Assembly (NCBI RefSeq): GCF_014648495.1
Contig: NZ_BMRF01000015.1
Location: 124,001-188,000 of the forward strand
DNA length: 64,000 bases
Direction: 5' to 3'
Source of the DNA: Actinomadura cremea
GTDB lineage: Bacteria; Actinomycetota; Actinomycetes; Streptosporangiales; Streptosporangiaceae
Each line of letters starts with the position of its first letter. The first letter of the stretch is position 1. The notes under the pieces are model-generated. The model saw nothing but the letters and a program-made list of their open reading frames with translations, was not told the origin of the DNA and did not search any database. The position numbers and the translations under genes were made by a program. Shown here piece by piece: positions 51,894 through 59,949 of this stretch.

Positions 51894-52397
51894 ATGGAAC
51901 GCGAGTGGGTGGTCGAGGAGAGCGTCGCCATCGACGCCGGACCGGACCGGGTCTACGCGGCGGTCGCCGATCTGCGCCGGATGGGCGAGTGGAGCCCGGA
52001 GGTGTTCGCGACGTGGATCCGCGGCCGGACGATCGTCCCCGGTACCCGGTTCGTCGGCTTCAACCGGCTCGGGTGGCGGCTGTGGTTCACGAACTGCCAG
52101 GTCACCGTTGCGGACCCGGGCCGCGCCTTCGCCTTCCGGGTGTCCAGCTTCGGCATGCCGGTGGCCCTGTGGGGGTACCGGGTGGAGGGCTTCGACGTGG
52201 ACGGCACGCCCCGCACCCGGCTCACCGAGTACTGGGAGGACCTCCGCCGCGACAGCCGCGGCGCCGGGTTCGTCTCGCTGCTCGGACGGGTGTTCACCGG
52301 CGTCCCGGCGGAGCGGCGCGCGGCGGCGAACCGGCGCGGGATGCGCGCGACCCTCGACCGGATCCGGACGGGCGTCGAACGCGCGTCCGACACGTGA
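51894..52397 (+). CDS. SRPBCC (START-like) ligand-binding protein
   Basis: 167 residues. Polyketide-cyclase/Bet v1-like fold: VEESVAIDAGPDRVYAAVADLRRMGEWSPEVFA, TRFVGFNRLGWRLWFTNCQVT, and a long C-terminal helix (AANRRGMRATLDRIRTGVE). Such proteins bind hydrophobic ligands or coenzyme A esters; no catalytic residue can be assigned. ATG 51894 follows TGATCT by about 8 bases, consistent with a leaderless transcript. It ends 32 bases before the acetoacetate-decarboxylase-like gene, and the KstR-like site lies in that gap, so the two are probably regulated separately. Confidence 0.8.
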   Translation: MEREWVVEESVAIDAGPDRVYAAVADLRRMGEWSPEVFATWIRGRTIVPGTRFVGFNRLGWRLWFTNCQVTVADPGRAFAFRVSSFGMPVALWGYRVEGFDVDGTPRTRLTEYWEDLRRDSRGAGFVSLLGRVFTGVPAERRAAANRRGMRATLDRIRTGVERASDT

Positions 52398-52406
52398 CAG
52401 GAAAAC

Positions 52407-52420
52407 AAGAACCTGTTCTA
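52407..52420. promoter_or_regulatory. KstR-like TetR operator
   Basis: AAGAACCTGTTCTA matches seven of the eight fixed positions of the TNNAACNNGTTNNA pattern bound by KstR, the actinobacterial sterol-catabolism repressor. It lies 9 bases upstream of the GTG of the decarboxylase-like gene. A perfect match, TAGAACACGTTCTA, recurs at 53378-53391. Confidence 0.5.
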
Positions 52421-52429
52421 CTAAGTGGT

Positions 52430-53125
52430 GTGACAACCGACTACGCCGTGCAGGGCGAACGGGTCGCCATACCCGTCCGGATCCGCGACGCCGCCGTGGC
52501 CTCGGCGATGTTCGCCGTCCCCGCCCCGGCCGCCCGCGCCCTGATCGCCTACTCCGGCCTCGACGTCTTCGAACCCCTCCCGGGCCGGGCCGTCTGCTCC
52601 CTGGCGTTCGTCCGGTACGCCGACGGGGACCTCGGCCCCTACCACGAGTTCGCCGTCGCCTTCCTGGCCCGTCCGCCCGGCGGCAAGGTCGGCGCGTTCA
52701 TCCACTGGCTGCCGGTCAACCAGGAGTTCACCCTCGAGGCCGGGCGGAGCATCTGGGGCTTCCCCAAGGAACTCGCCGACATCCCGATGCACCTCGCGTC
52801 CCGCGTCAAGCGCTGCGCCGTCCGGTTCGGCGGCCGGACCGCGATCGAACTCGCCGTCCGCCCCGGCGTGCCCGTCCCGTCCGGCTCCGGCAGCCCGCGC
52901 GTCGAGGCCTACGCGCACCTCGACGGCGTCACCCGCCGCATCCCGTGGGAGGTCGCGCCGGCGCGCGTCCGGATGCGACCGGGCGGTGCGACCCTCCGGC
53001 TCGGCGACCACCCCGTCGCCGACGACCTGCGCGGACTCGGCCTCGACGGGGCCCGCGCGCTCAGCACCAGCACCGTCGGCCACCTGCGGATGACGTTCGA
53101 GGCCGCCGAGGAGATCCACCCATGA
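52430..53125 (+). CDS. Acetoacetate decarboxylase-family protein
   Basis: 231 residues. The family pattern is present: GPYHEFAVAFLARPPGGKVGAFIHWLPVNQEFTLEAGRSIWGFPKELADI, with the conserved Gly-Phe-Pro-Lys (WGFPKE) carrying the lysine that forms the Schiff base in acetoacetate decarboxylase. Whether the true substrate is acetoacetate is unclear; many relatives act on other beta-keto or enol acids. GTG 52430 is the only sensible start. The stop overlaps the SDR start (ATGA), so the two form a transcription unit behind the KstR-like site. Confidence 0.8.
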   Translation: MTTDYAVQGERVAIPVRIRDAAVASAMFAVPAPAARALIAYSGLDVFEPLPGRAVCSLAFVRYADGDLGPYHEFAVAFLARPPGGKVGAFIHWLPVNQEFTLEAGRSIWGFPKELADIPMHLASRVKRCAVRFGGRTAIELAVRPGVPVPSGSGSPRVEAYAHLDGVTRRIPWEVAPARVRMRPGGATLRLGDHPVADDLRGLGLDGARALSTSTVGHLRMTFEAAEEIHP

Positions 53126-53718
53126 GGCCGACCGCGCTGATCACCGGCGCCGCGCGCGGCATCGGCGCGCTCGCCGCGCGGCGCCTCGCCGCCGACGCGT
53201 GGGACGTCGTCGCGGTCGACGCCGACGAGCCCGGCCTGGCCCGCACCGCCCTGCGCTCCCCGAACACCCACACCCGCACCTGCGACGTCACCGACCCGAA
53301 GGCCGTCGCGGCCGTGCTCGCCGTCACCGGCCCCGTGCACCGCCTCGTCTGCGCCCCCGCGGCCCCGTCCACCGGTCTAGAACACGTTCTACGACAGGAC
53401 GTGCTCGGCGCCGCGCACGTCATCGAGGCCGCGCTCCCCGGCATGCTGGACCGCGGCCGCGGCGAGATCATCGTCCTCACCGACCCCCCGTCCCGCTCGG
53501 CCGCCCACGCCGCCGCCACCGCCGCCGTGGCCGCCTACCTGCACGCCCTCGCCGCCGAACACCCCGCCCCCGGTGTCCGCTTCCGCCACGCCGCCGCCCA
53601 CCCGGACGTCCCGCACCGCGACGTCCTGGACGCCGTCGACCGATCCCTGGCCCGCCGCACCCGAACCCGGACCCTCCACCCCGGCCGAAGGCTCCCCTCC
53701 CTCCCCGGCCGCCCCTGA
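53122..53718 (+). CDS. SDR-fold protein with lost catalytic residues
   Basis: 198 residues, shorter than usual (about 250). The cofactor loop TGAARGIGALAARRL and aspartate DVTD are present. Where catalytic SDRs have Y-x-x-x-K (for example AYSASKAA), this protein reads AHAAATAA, and the Ser block is LTDPPSRS. The active-site Tyr and Lys are thus missing and the protein is unlikely to be an oxidoreductase; it may bind NAD(P) or partner with the decarboxylase-like protein. ATG 53122 overlaps the previous stop. An internal perfect KstR-like dyad lies at 53378-53391. Confidence 0.7.
   Translation: MRPTALITGAARGIGALAARRLAADAWDVVAVDADEPGLARTALRSPNTHTRTCDVTDPKAVAAVLAVTGPVHRLVCAPAAPSTGLEHVLRQDVLGAAHVIEAALPGMLDRGRGEIIVLTDPPSRSAAHAAATAAVAAYLHALAAEHPAPGVRFRHAAAHPDVPHRDVLDAVDRSLARRTRTRTLHPGRRLPSLPGRP
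53378..53391. promoter_or_regulatory. Second KstR-like dyad inside the SDR gene
   Basis: TAGAACACGTTCTA fits TNNAACNNGTTNNA at all fixed positions and is a perfect 6-bp dyad with a 2-base spacer. It is within coding sequence, so it may be an auxiliary site for looping with 52407-52420, or chance. Confidence 0.4.
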
Positions 53719-53805
53719 CCCCTGCACGGCCGGAGGGCGTGCGACCTGGGACGGGAGATTCTCGGGTCGTCGCTCGGTGATCGGGAGAATAAGCTTGCTG
53801 TTTCG

Positions 53806-53819
53806 GCCCCTTCGGGGGC
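53806..53819 (+). promoter_or_regulatory. UUCG-capped hairpin in the helD leader
   Basis: GCCCC-TTCG-GGGGC forms a compact stem with an ultra-stable tetraloop, 45 bases upstream of the helD start and just after an AT-richer patch (GAGAATAAG) that could be its -10 region. It may be a leader stabiliser or attenuator. Confidence 0.3.
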
Positions 53820-53863
53820 GCCGGGGAGACCCCCGGTGCATCGATGCGGAGGAGCAAGCCTGC

Positions 53864-56290
53864 ATGTCGTCCCAGGTCACCGGGCGGCCGGCCGGTCCCG
53901 GCGGCACGGTCAAGGACCGCGAGATCGCGGTCGAGCAGCGCTATGTCGACGTCGCGTACGCGCGGCTGGAGGAGATGCGCGACGAAGCGCAGGCCATGAT
54001 CCGCGAGGGGTACCGCCAGTCGCAGGCCGGGACCAAGGCGTCGCTCGTGGACCGGGACGCGTGGGTGCACCAGGCCGCGCGCCGCGCGCAGGCCCTCGAC
54101 ATCGCCGACGACGGCCTGGTGTTCGGACGCCTCGACCTGACGGCCGGCGAGATCCGGTACATCGGACGCGTCGGGGTGCGGACCCCCGACCACGACTCCC
54201 TCGTGATCGACTGGCGGGCCCCGGCGGCCGAGGACTTCTACCGCGCGACGCCCGAGGATCCGCGCGGCGTCGTCCGCCGCCGCGTCCTGCACTCGCGCGG
54301 GCACACGGTCGTCGACCTCGAGGACGACCTGCTCGACCCGTCCGCGTCCGACGGCATGACGGTAGTCGGCGACGGCGCGTTCCTTGCGTCGCTCGCCCGC
54401 ACCCGCGAGGGCGCGATGCGCGACATCGTCGCGACGATCCAGCGCGAGCAGGACGAGGTGATCCGCGCGCCCGCCGACGGCACCGTCCTGGTGCGGGGCG
54501 CGCCCGGCACCGGCAAGACGGCCGTCGCCCTGCACCGGGTCGCGTACCTGCTGTTCCGGCACCGGCAGCGGTTCGGCTCGCGGGGCGTCCTGGTCGTGGG
54601 CCCGAACCCCCGCTTCACCTCCTACATCGAGCGCGTGCTGCCGTCCCTGGGCGAGGGCTCGGCGTCCCTGCGCTCGCTCGGCGACCTCGTGACCGGGGTG
54701 GCCGCGACCGTCCACGACGGCCCGGCGCTGGCCCGGCTCAAGGGCGCCGAGACGATGTCGACCGTCCTGCGCCGCGCGGTCGCCGACCAGGCCCCCGGCG
54801 CGCCCGACGAGCTGCGCGTCGTGTTCAAGGGCGTCGTCGTCGCCCTCGACCGGGGGCGCCTCGACCGGATCCGCGCCGAGGTCCACCGGCGCAGCCGGGG
54901 CAGCGTCAACGCCGCGCGGGGCCGCGCCGCGGAGGCGCTGCTGGACGCCCTGTGGGACCGGTTCACCGGCATCGGCGGGCAGGAGGCGGCCGAGGCCGCC
55001 GAGGGCGCCGAGACCGGGTTGTGGAACGCGATCCTGGCCGCCGACGGGCTCGCGGCCCTCGACGACGAGCAGGGCGGGACGTCGGGGGGCGGAACGTCGG
55101 GGGGCGGCTCGCCGCGGGAGAAGTTCGACGCCCGCGTCCGCGAGCAGCGCGCGTTCACCGACTTCCTCGTCGCCTGGTGGCCGCTGCGCACGCCCCTCGC
55201 CGTCCTGCGCTCCCTCGGCGACCCCGACCGGCTGCACCGCGCCGCGGGCCGCGACCTGCCCCGCGAGGACCTGCCCGCCCTCGCCGCGTCCTGGGCCGAG
55301 GGCCCGCCCAGCTACCAGGACGTCGCGCTGCTGGACGAGCTCGACGCGCTGCTCGGCTCGCCGCCCCGCCCGTCCCGGCGCCGCCGCGCGCCCGCCGCGG
55401 ACGACCCGTTCGTCGTGGACGGCGTGAACATCCTGACCGGCGAGGAGGCCGTCGACGAGACGTGGGAGCCGGAGATGGAGGAGCTGACGACCTCCATCGA
55501 GCGGCTGGAGCGGTCGCGCCGCGTCGACGACGGCGTCGTCGAGGAGCGCCCCGAGTACGCCCACATCGTCGTGGACGAGGCGCAGGACCTCTCCCCCATG
55601 CAGTGGCGGATGCTGGGCCGCCGCGGCCGCCAGGCGAGCTGGACGATCGTCGAGGACCCCGCGCAGAGCGCCTGGGAGGACCTCGACGCGGCGCGCGCGG
55701 CCATGGACGCCGCCCTCGGCGGCCAGGGCGAGCGCAAGGGACGCGGCCGCCCCCGCAAGCGCGCGCCCCGCACCCGCCACGAGTACGAGCTCACCACGAA
55801 CTACCGCAACTCCACCGAGATCGCCGCCGTGTCCGCGCGCGTCCTCGCCGAGGCCCTCCCCGACGCCCGCCCCGCCCGCGCCGTCCGCACGTCCGGGATC
55901 GACCCGGTGATCGAGGTCGTCCCCGAGTCCGGCCTCGCCGCCGCCGCCCGCACCGCCGCCGAGGACCTCCTGCACCGGGTCGAGGGCACGATCGGCGTGA
56001 TCGTCCCGCTCGCCCTCGACGGTCCCGCCACGCTCTTCGACGGGACGACCTGGGACGCGGCCGAACGCGACCGGCTCGCCGAGGGCCTGCCCGAGCGCGT
56101 GCAGGTCCTGGACGTCCTGGAGGCGAAGGGCCTCGAGTTCGACGCGGCCGTCATCGTCGCCCCCGAGACCGTGGCCGCCCAGTCGCCCCGCGGCCTCCGC
56201 GTCCTCTACGTCGCCGTGTCCCGCGCCACCCAGCGCCTGACCGTCCTGACGGCCGACCCGGAGTGGCGCGACACGCTGCTCGGCGACTGA
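53864..56290 (+). CDS. helD: HelD-type RNA polymerase-recycling ATPase
   Basis: 808 residues, superfamily-1 helicase-like. The N-terminus has an anti-parallel coiled-coil-like arm (EQRYVDVAYARLEEMRDEAQAMI) followed by the HelD-specific VIDWRAPAAEDFYRA block. Walker A GAPGTGKTAVAL lies near residue 212; Walker B/motif II is HIVVDEAQDLSPMQW; motif III-V blocks include LTTNYRNS, VLDVLEAKGLEFDAA and YVAVSRATQRLTVL. Actinobacterial class II HelD removes stalled or rifampicin-bound RNA polymerase from DNA. GGAGGAG lies about 9 bases upstream of ATG 53864. A hairpin follows the stop. Confidence 0.9.
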   Translation: MSSQVTGRPAGPGGTVKDREIAVEQRYVDVAYARLEEMRDEAQAMIREGYRQSQAGTKASLVDRDAWVHQAARRAQALDIADDGLVFGRLDLTAGEIRYIGRVGVRTPDHDSLVIDWRAPAAEDFYRATPEDPRGVVRRRVLHSRGHTVVDLEDDLLDPSASDGMTVVGDGAFLASLARTREGAMRDIVATIQREQDEVIRAPADGTVLVRGAPGTGKTAVALHRVAYLLFRHRQRFGSRGVLVVGPNPRFTSYIERVLPSLGEGSASLRSLGDLVTGVAATVHDGPALARLKGAETMSTVLRRAVADQAPGAPDELRVVFKGVVVALDRGRLDRIRAEVHRRSRGSVNAARGRAAEALLDALWDRFTGIGGQEAAEAAEGAETGLWNAILAADGLAALDDEQGGTSGGGTSGGGSPREKFDARVREQRAFTDFLVAWWPLRTPLAVLRSLGDPDRLHRAAGRDLPREDLPALAASWAEGPPSYQDVALLDELDALLGSPPRPSRRRRAPAADDPFVVDGVNILTGEEAVDETWEPEMEELTTSIERLERSRRVDDGVVEERPEYAHIVVDEAQDLSPMQWRMLGRRGRQASWTIVEDPAQSAWEDLDAARAAMDAALGGQGERKGRGRPRKRAPRTRHEYELTTNYRNSTEIAAVSARVLAEALPDARPARAVRTSGIDPVIEVVPESGLAAAARTAAEDLLHRVEGTIGVIVPLALDGPATLFDGTTWDAAERDRLAEGLPERVQVLDVLEAKGLEFDAAVIVAPETVAAQSPRGLRVLYVAVSRATQRLTVLTADPEWRDTLLGD

Positions 56291-56291
56291 C

Positions 56292-56308
56292 GGGGGCGGA
56301 CGGCCCCC
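56292..56308 (+). terminator. helD terminator hairpin
   Basis: GGGGGC (56292-56297) and GCCCCC (56303-56308) flank a 5-base loop, beginning two bases after the helD stop. Confidence 0.6.
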
Positions 56309-56309
56309 T

Positions 56310-56333
56310 GGGCGGACGCACGGGCGGACGCAC
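56310..56333. repeat. Two tandem copies of GGGCGGACGCAC
   Basis: Direct 12-bp repeat (56310-56321 and 56322-56333), followed by a partial third copy, in the 73-base gap between helD and the convergent GT2 gene. Confidence 0.5.
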
Positions 56334-56363
56334 GGGCGCTCGGGCCCGACGCCGACGGCGGCG

Positions 56364-57245
56364 CTAGATGACGGGCGGGCGCCCCGTCCGGGTCATGCGC
56401 CAGGCCGTCCGCCAGGAGATGGGGCGGCGCGGGCCGGCGGGCTTGCGCCAGCCTTCGGCGAAGCCCTTGAACCAGGGCTTGAGGGCCTTCGGGCTGCGCT
56501 CCCGCAGGACCGTCATGGCGACCCACACCCCGAGGTAGGTGAGCGCCAGGAGCCACGGGAGGTTGCGGCGCGCGAGCCAGACGCGGTTGCGGGCGTTGTA
56601 CCGGTAGAACATGTCGTGCCGCGTGGGCAGGACGGCCGGGTGGTACATGACCGCGGACGCGTCGTAGGCGATGTGGTAGCCCGCGTTGAGGATCTGCCAG
56701 GCGAGGTCGGTCTCCTCGTGGGCGTAGAAGAAGTCCTCGGGGAGGCCGCCGCCGAGGTCGAACGCGGCGCGGCGCATCGCGCAGGCGCCGCCGAGGAACG
56801 TGGTGACGGCGGACGAGCGTTCGGGGTCGCCGGCGCGGAGCCGCGGGACGTGCCGGCGTTCGCCGGGGCCGCCCTCGGGGTCGCGGACGCGGAACGAGAC
56901 GACGCCGAGCTTCGGGTCGGCGGAGAAGCGGTCGCGCAGGTAGGTGCCGAGGCGGGTCGAGCGGTACCAGCCGTCGTCGTCCAGGAACAGGACGATGTCG
57001 CCGCTGGACGCCTCGACGCCGCGGTTGCGTCCGGCGGGGATGCCCACGTTGGCCGGGAGCGACACGGTCTTCACGCGGGCGTCGTCGAAGGGCGGTTCGC
57101 CGCCGCGGTCGCCCACCGGGTCGACGCCGTTGCCGACGAGGACGACCTCGACGTCCACGTGCTCCTGCTCGAGCGCGCTGCGGACGGCGCGGGCCAGTTC
57201 CTCGGGCCGGTTGCCCATCGTGAGGACGACGACGCTCAGTTTCAA
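56364..57245 (-). CDS. GT2-family glycosyltransferase (rhamnosyltransferase-like)
   Basis: 293 residues. GT-A domain: LSVVVLTMGNRPEELARAVRSAL, VPANVGIPAGRN-type LPANVGIPAGRNRGVEAS, IVLFLDDDGWY (DxD), FLGGACAMRRAAFDLGGGLPEDFFYAHEETDLAWQI. The C-terminus has one hydrophobic segment (LLALTYLGVWVAMTVL). It starts at TTG 57245, which overlaps the stop of the CDP-alcohol transferase (TTGA), with CGGAG 7 bases upstream; the tight coupling ties it to that pathway. It would add a sugar to the lipid or polyol product made by the upstream genes. Confidence 0.85.
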   Translation of the reverse strand: MKLSVVVLTMGNRPEELARAVRSALEQEHVDVEVVLVGNGVDPVGDRGGEPPFDDARVKTVSLPANVGIPAGRNRGVEASSGDIVLFLDDDGWYRSTRLGTYLRDRFSADPKLGVVSFRVRDPEGGPGERRHVPRLRAGDPERSSAVTTFLGGACAMRRAAFDLGGGLPEDFFYAHEETDLAWQILNAGYHIAYDASAVMYHPAVLPTRHDMFYRYNARNRVWLARRNLPWLLALTYLGVWVAMTVLRERSPKALKPWFKGFAEGWRKPAGPRRPISWRTAWRMTRTGRPPVI

Positions 57246-58105
57246 TTGAGTCTCCGGGAGGCGAGGATGCTCACCAGGTGCAGCAGGGTCTGCAGCACGG
57301 CCACGGCGGCGACGGCGACGGTCAGGACGCGCATCGCGGCGGGGGTCTCGGTGCCGAGGACGGTGTCGAGGGCGGCGGCGGCGAGGATCAGCAGGGAGAG
57401 TTCGACGGCGCCGATGATCCGGTGGAAGCGGAGCATGGACGCGGCCTGCCGGGCGAGCGCGATGCGGGTGGAGCGCGGGCGCAGCGCGCGGTCGCCGCCG
57501 GTCGGGTCGGCGGTCAGCCCGGACTTGGCGCGGGCGACGACCACGTTGTCGGTCTCGGCCTTGATCAGCGCGGCGCCGAGGGCGGCGAGCATGCCGAGCT
57601 CGACGTAGCCGCCGGTCTCCCAGCCGCCCTGGGCGGCGAAGCCGAGGCCGACCAGGAGCGACACCTCGGACAGGTAGTGGCCGATCCGGTCGAGGAACAC
57701 CCCGGCGACGGACGTCTGCCGCAGGTAGCGGGCGACCTCGCCGTCCACGCAGTCGAGCAGCAGGTAGACCTGGATGAGGACGGCGCCGCCGACGGCCGTC
57801 CACAGCGGCGAGAGCGGCAGCGACACGACGACGCCCGCGGCGATGCCGCTGAGCATCATCAGGTAGGTGAGCTGGTTCGGGCTGAACCCGAGGCGCAGGG
57901 CGATCCACGCGAAGTACGGGGAGAGGGACCGCATGTAGATGCGTCCGGCCCAGTGCTCCTCGTTGCGGCGCTCCTTGAGGCCGGGCGGCTGGCCGTGGGC
58001 GCGGACGTCGGCGACGCGGGCGCTCTTGCGGGACGGACGGTCGTCGGGCCGCTCATGGTCCGCCGGGGGCGGCGCGGGCACGTCAGCCTCCGTGGGCCTG
58101 GACAT
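57242..58105 (-). CDS. CDP-alcohol phosphotransferase with variant motif
   Basis: 287 residues, about six membrane helices. The CDP-OH-P signature reads DCVDGEVARYLRQTSVAG then VFLDRIGH at about residues 115-140: the first three aspartates are kept but the fourth, the usual catalytic-base position, is histidine. A basic, Pro-rich cytoplasmic head (about 50 residues) precedes the helices. It overlaps the upstream dehydrogenase gene by 23 bases; GGAAG lies before ATG 58105. In the operon it would join a CDP-activated polyol to a second alcohol or polyol phosphate, comparable in layout to di-inositol-phosphate phosphate synthase systems (inference). Confidence 0.83.
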   Translation of the reverse strand: MSRPTEADVPAPPPADHERPDDRPSRKSARVADVRAHGQPPGLKERRNEEHWAGRIYMRSLSPYFAWIALRLGFSPNQLTYLMMLSGIAAGVVVSLPLSPLWTAVGGAVLIQVYLLLDCVDGEVARYLRQTSVAGVFLDRIGHYLSEVSLLVGLGFAAQGGWETGGYVELGMLAALGAALIKAETDNVVVARAKSGLTADPTGGDRALRPRSTRIALARQAASMLRFHRIIGAVELSLLILAAAALDTVLGTETPAAMRVLTVAVAAVAVLQTLLHLVSILASRRLN

Positions 58106-59156
58106 AGTCTTCCACCGCCTTGCGGGTCTCCTCGGCGTCGAGGCCCAGGTGCTCAAGGATCGTGTAGCGGCCGGGGCGGGTCCGCGGGGCGAACTGGACC
58201 GCCTCGGTGAACTGCTCGACGGTGAGCCCGACGTCGCCGGGCAGCCGCGGCAGCTTGTGCCGGTCGAGGCAGGTGAGGATCTCGGCGAGCCGCTCGGCGC
58301 CCTCACCGAGGTGGAGGACGCGCAGGTGGTAGCAGAACGCGGCGCCGATCCCGGCGAGCTCGCCGTGGTTGGCGGTGCCGGGGTAGAGCTGGTCGATGGC
58401 GTGCAGGATCTCGTGGTCGCCGCCGGACGCCGGACGGGAGTCGCCGGCGAACGACATCGCCATCCCGGACAGGACGAGGCTCTCGGCGAGGACGGTGAGG
58501 AACCGGTCGGAATCGATCGACTCCGGCTGGTGCACCAGCGCCTCGGCGGCGGTGCGGGCGACGGTCAGCGCCATCCGGTCGACGCGCTCGCCGCAGGCGG
58601 AGGCCGCGAGCAGCCAGTCGTCCACGGCGGAGAAGTTGCTGAGCACGTCGCCGATCCCGGCGCGGACGAGCCGTTCGGGGGCGGCGTGCACGTAGTCGAG
58701 GTCGACGACCATCGCGAGGGGCATGACGACGCCGAACGAGCCCTTGCCCTTGTCGTGGACGAGGGACGCGACGGGCGAGCAGATCCCGTCGTGGGACAGG
58801 TTCGTCGCGACCGACACCATCGGGATGCCCGAGAGGGTCGCCGCGTACTTGGTGGCGTCGATCGTCCGGCCGCCGCCGATGCCGACGACGGCCTCGTACG
58901 AGCCGCCGCGCAGCTTGGCGGCGAGGTCGACGGCCGCGTCGACGGTGGCGCCCGCGACCTGGAACACCTCGCAGGCGGCGAGGGACGGGCGGACGTGCTC
59001 GGCGATGTGGTCGCCCTGCCCGGGGCCGACGGCGATCGCGACCCGTCCCTCGGTGGCGATGCGTCCGTCGGCCAGCAGCTCGCCCAGCTCCGCGACGGCT
59101 CCGCGCCGCACGTCGATGGACAGCGGCGCGTTCAGCATCCGCGTCAGCAGGGGCAT
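58083..59156 (-). CDS. sn-Glycerol-1-phosphate dehydrogenase-like enzyme (EgsA/AraM family)
   Basis: 357 residues of the iron-containing alcohol dehydrogenase fold, closest in pattern to archaeal G1P dehydrogenase and Bacillus AraM. Signature blocks are GIGGGRTIDATKYAA, VATNLSHDGICSPVASL, and metal ligands in GIGDVLSNFSAVDDW (Asp), GGDHEILHAID (His) and TANHGELAGIG (His), all intact. These enzymes reduce dihydroxyacetone phosphate to sn-glycerol-1-phosphate with NAD(P)H. In bacteria such enzymes are rare and linked to unusual lipids. The substrate could instead be another keto-polyol phosphate. It lies between a nucleotidyltransferase and a CDP-alcohol transferase. Confidence 0.8.
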   Translation of the reverse strand: MPLLTRMLNAPLSIDVRRGAVAELGELLADGRIATEGRVAIAVGPGQGDHIAEHVRPSLAACEVFQVAGATVDAAVDLAAKLRGGSYEAVVGIGGGRTIDATKYAATLSGIPMVSVATNLSHDGICSPVASLVHDKGKGSFGVVMPLAMVVDLDYVHAAPERLVRAGIGDVLSNFSAVDDWLLAASACGERVDRMALTVARTAAEALVHQPESIDSDRFLTVLAESLVLSGMAMSFAGDSRPASGGDHEILHAIDQLYPGTANHGELAGIGAAFCYHLRVLHLGEGAERLAEILTCLDRHKLPRLPGDVGLTVEQFTEAVQFAPRTRPGRYTILEHLGLDAEETRKAVEDYVQAHGG

Positions 59157-59217
59157 GGGCCTCCTCGCTCGGGTCGCCCGCGCCGCCGCGACGCGGGTCC
59201 GTTCGTCGTGCGTCCGC

Positions 59218-59949
59218 TCAGTACGTCTTGGCGATCTTGCGGGCCTTCTCCAGGTCGTCGTGGTTGTCGACCTCGACCCACTGCACGTCGCCGATGGGGG
59301 CGATGGAGATTTCGCCGCCCCGGTCGACGAGCTCCTGGTAGCCGTCCTCGTAGTACTGGTCGGGGTCGCTCTCCCACGTGGCCTTGAGGGCGTCGGCGAG
59401 CGCGTCGGCGGCGGCGGGCTCGATCAGCGTGGCGCCGATGTACTCGCCGTTCGCGGACGCGGGTTCCATCAGCTTCGTGATGGTCTTGAGGCGCCCCTCG
59501 CCGTCGAGGATCACCTTCATTTCCTCGTCACCGAGCGTTTTCACATCGTCCACGGCCAGGAGGATGTCGGGTCCGCGGTTCGCAAGTAGTGTCTTTTCCA
59601 CACTGACGGGATGGACCGTGTCGCCGTTGACCATGAGGACGCCCTTGGAGAAGTGCTCCCGCGCCAGCCACATGGAGTAGGCGTTGTTCCACTCCTCGGC
59701 CTTGTCGTTGTGCACCAGCGTGATCGAGACGCCGTACCGCTCCTCGAGGGCGGCCTTGCGTTCCTCGACCGCGCCCGCGCAGTAGCCGACGACGATCACC
59801 ACATCGGTCAGCCCGACCTCGGCGAGATTGCCGAGTGCGATGTCCAGGATGGTGGTCTCGCCGTCGACGGGGACCAGAGCCTTGGGCAGCGTGTCGGTGT
59901 AGGGCCGCAGCCTCCGGCCCGCGCCCGCCGCCAGCACCATGCCGATCAT
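59218..59949 (-). CDS. Sugar/polyol-phosphate nucleotidyltransferase
   Basis: 243 residues, single NTP-transferase domain. The nucleotide loop is MVLAAGAGRRLRPYTDTLPKALVPVDG; LMVNGDTVHPVSV contains the metal-binding Asp; VQWVEVDNHDDLEKA is the terminal block seen in phosphocholine or inositol-phosphate cytidylyltransferases. It lacks the beta-helix of sugar pyrophosphorylases. The setting next to a G1P dehydrogenase and CDP-alcohol transferase argues that it makes a CDP-polyol (inference). ATG 59949 overlaps the previous stop (ATGA), with GAGGAAG upstream. Confidence 0.85.
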   Translation of the reverse strand: MIGMVLAAGAGRRLRPYTDTLPKALVPVDGETTILDIALGNLAEVGLTDVVIVVGYCAGAVEERKAALEERYGVSITLVHNDKAEEWNNAYSMWLAREHFSKGVLMVNGDTVHPVSVEKTLLANRGPDILLAVDDVKTLGDEEMKVILDGEGRLKTITKLMEPASANGEYIGATLIEPAAADALADALKATWESDPDQYYEDGYQELVDRGGEISIAPIGDVQWVEVDNHDDLEKARKIAKTY

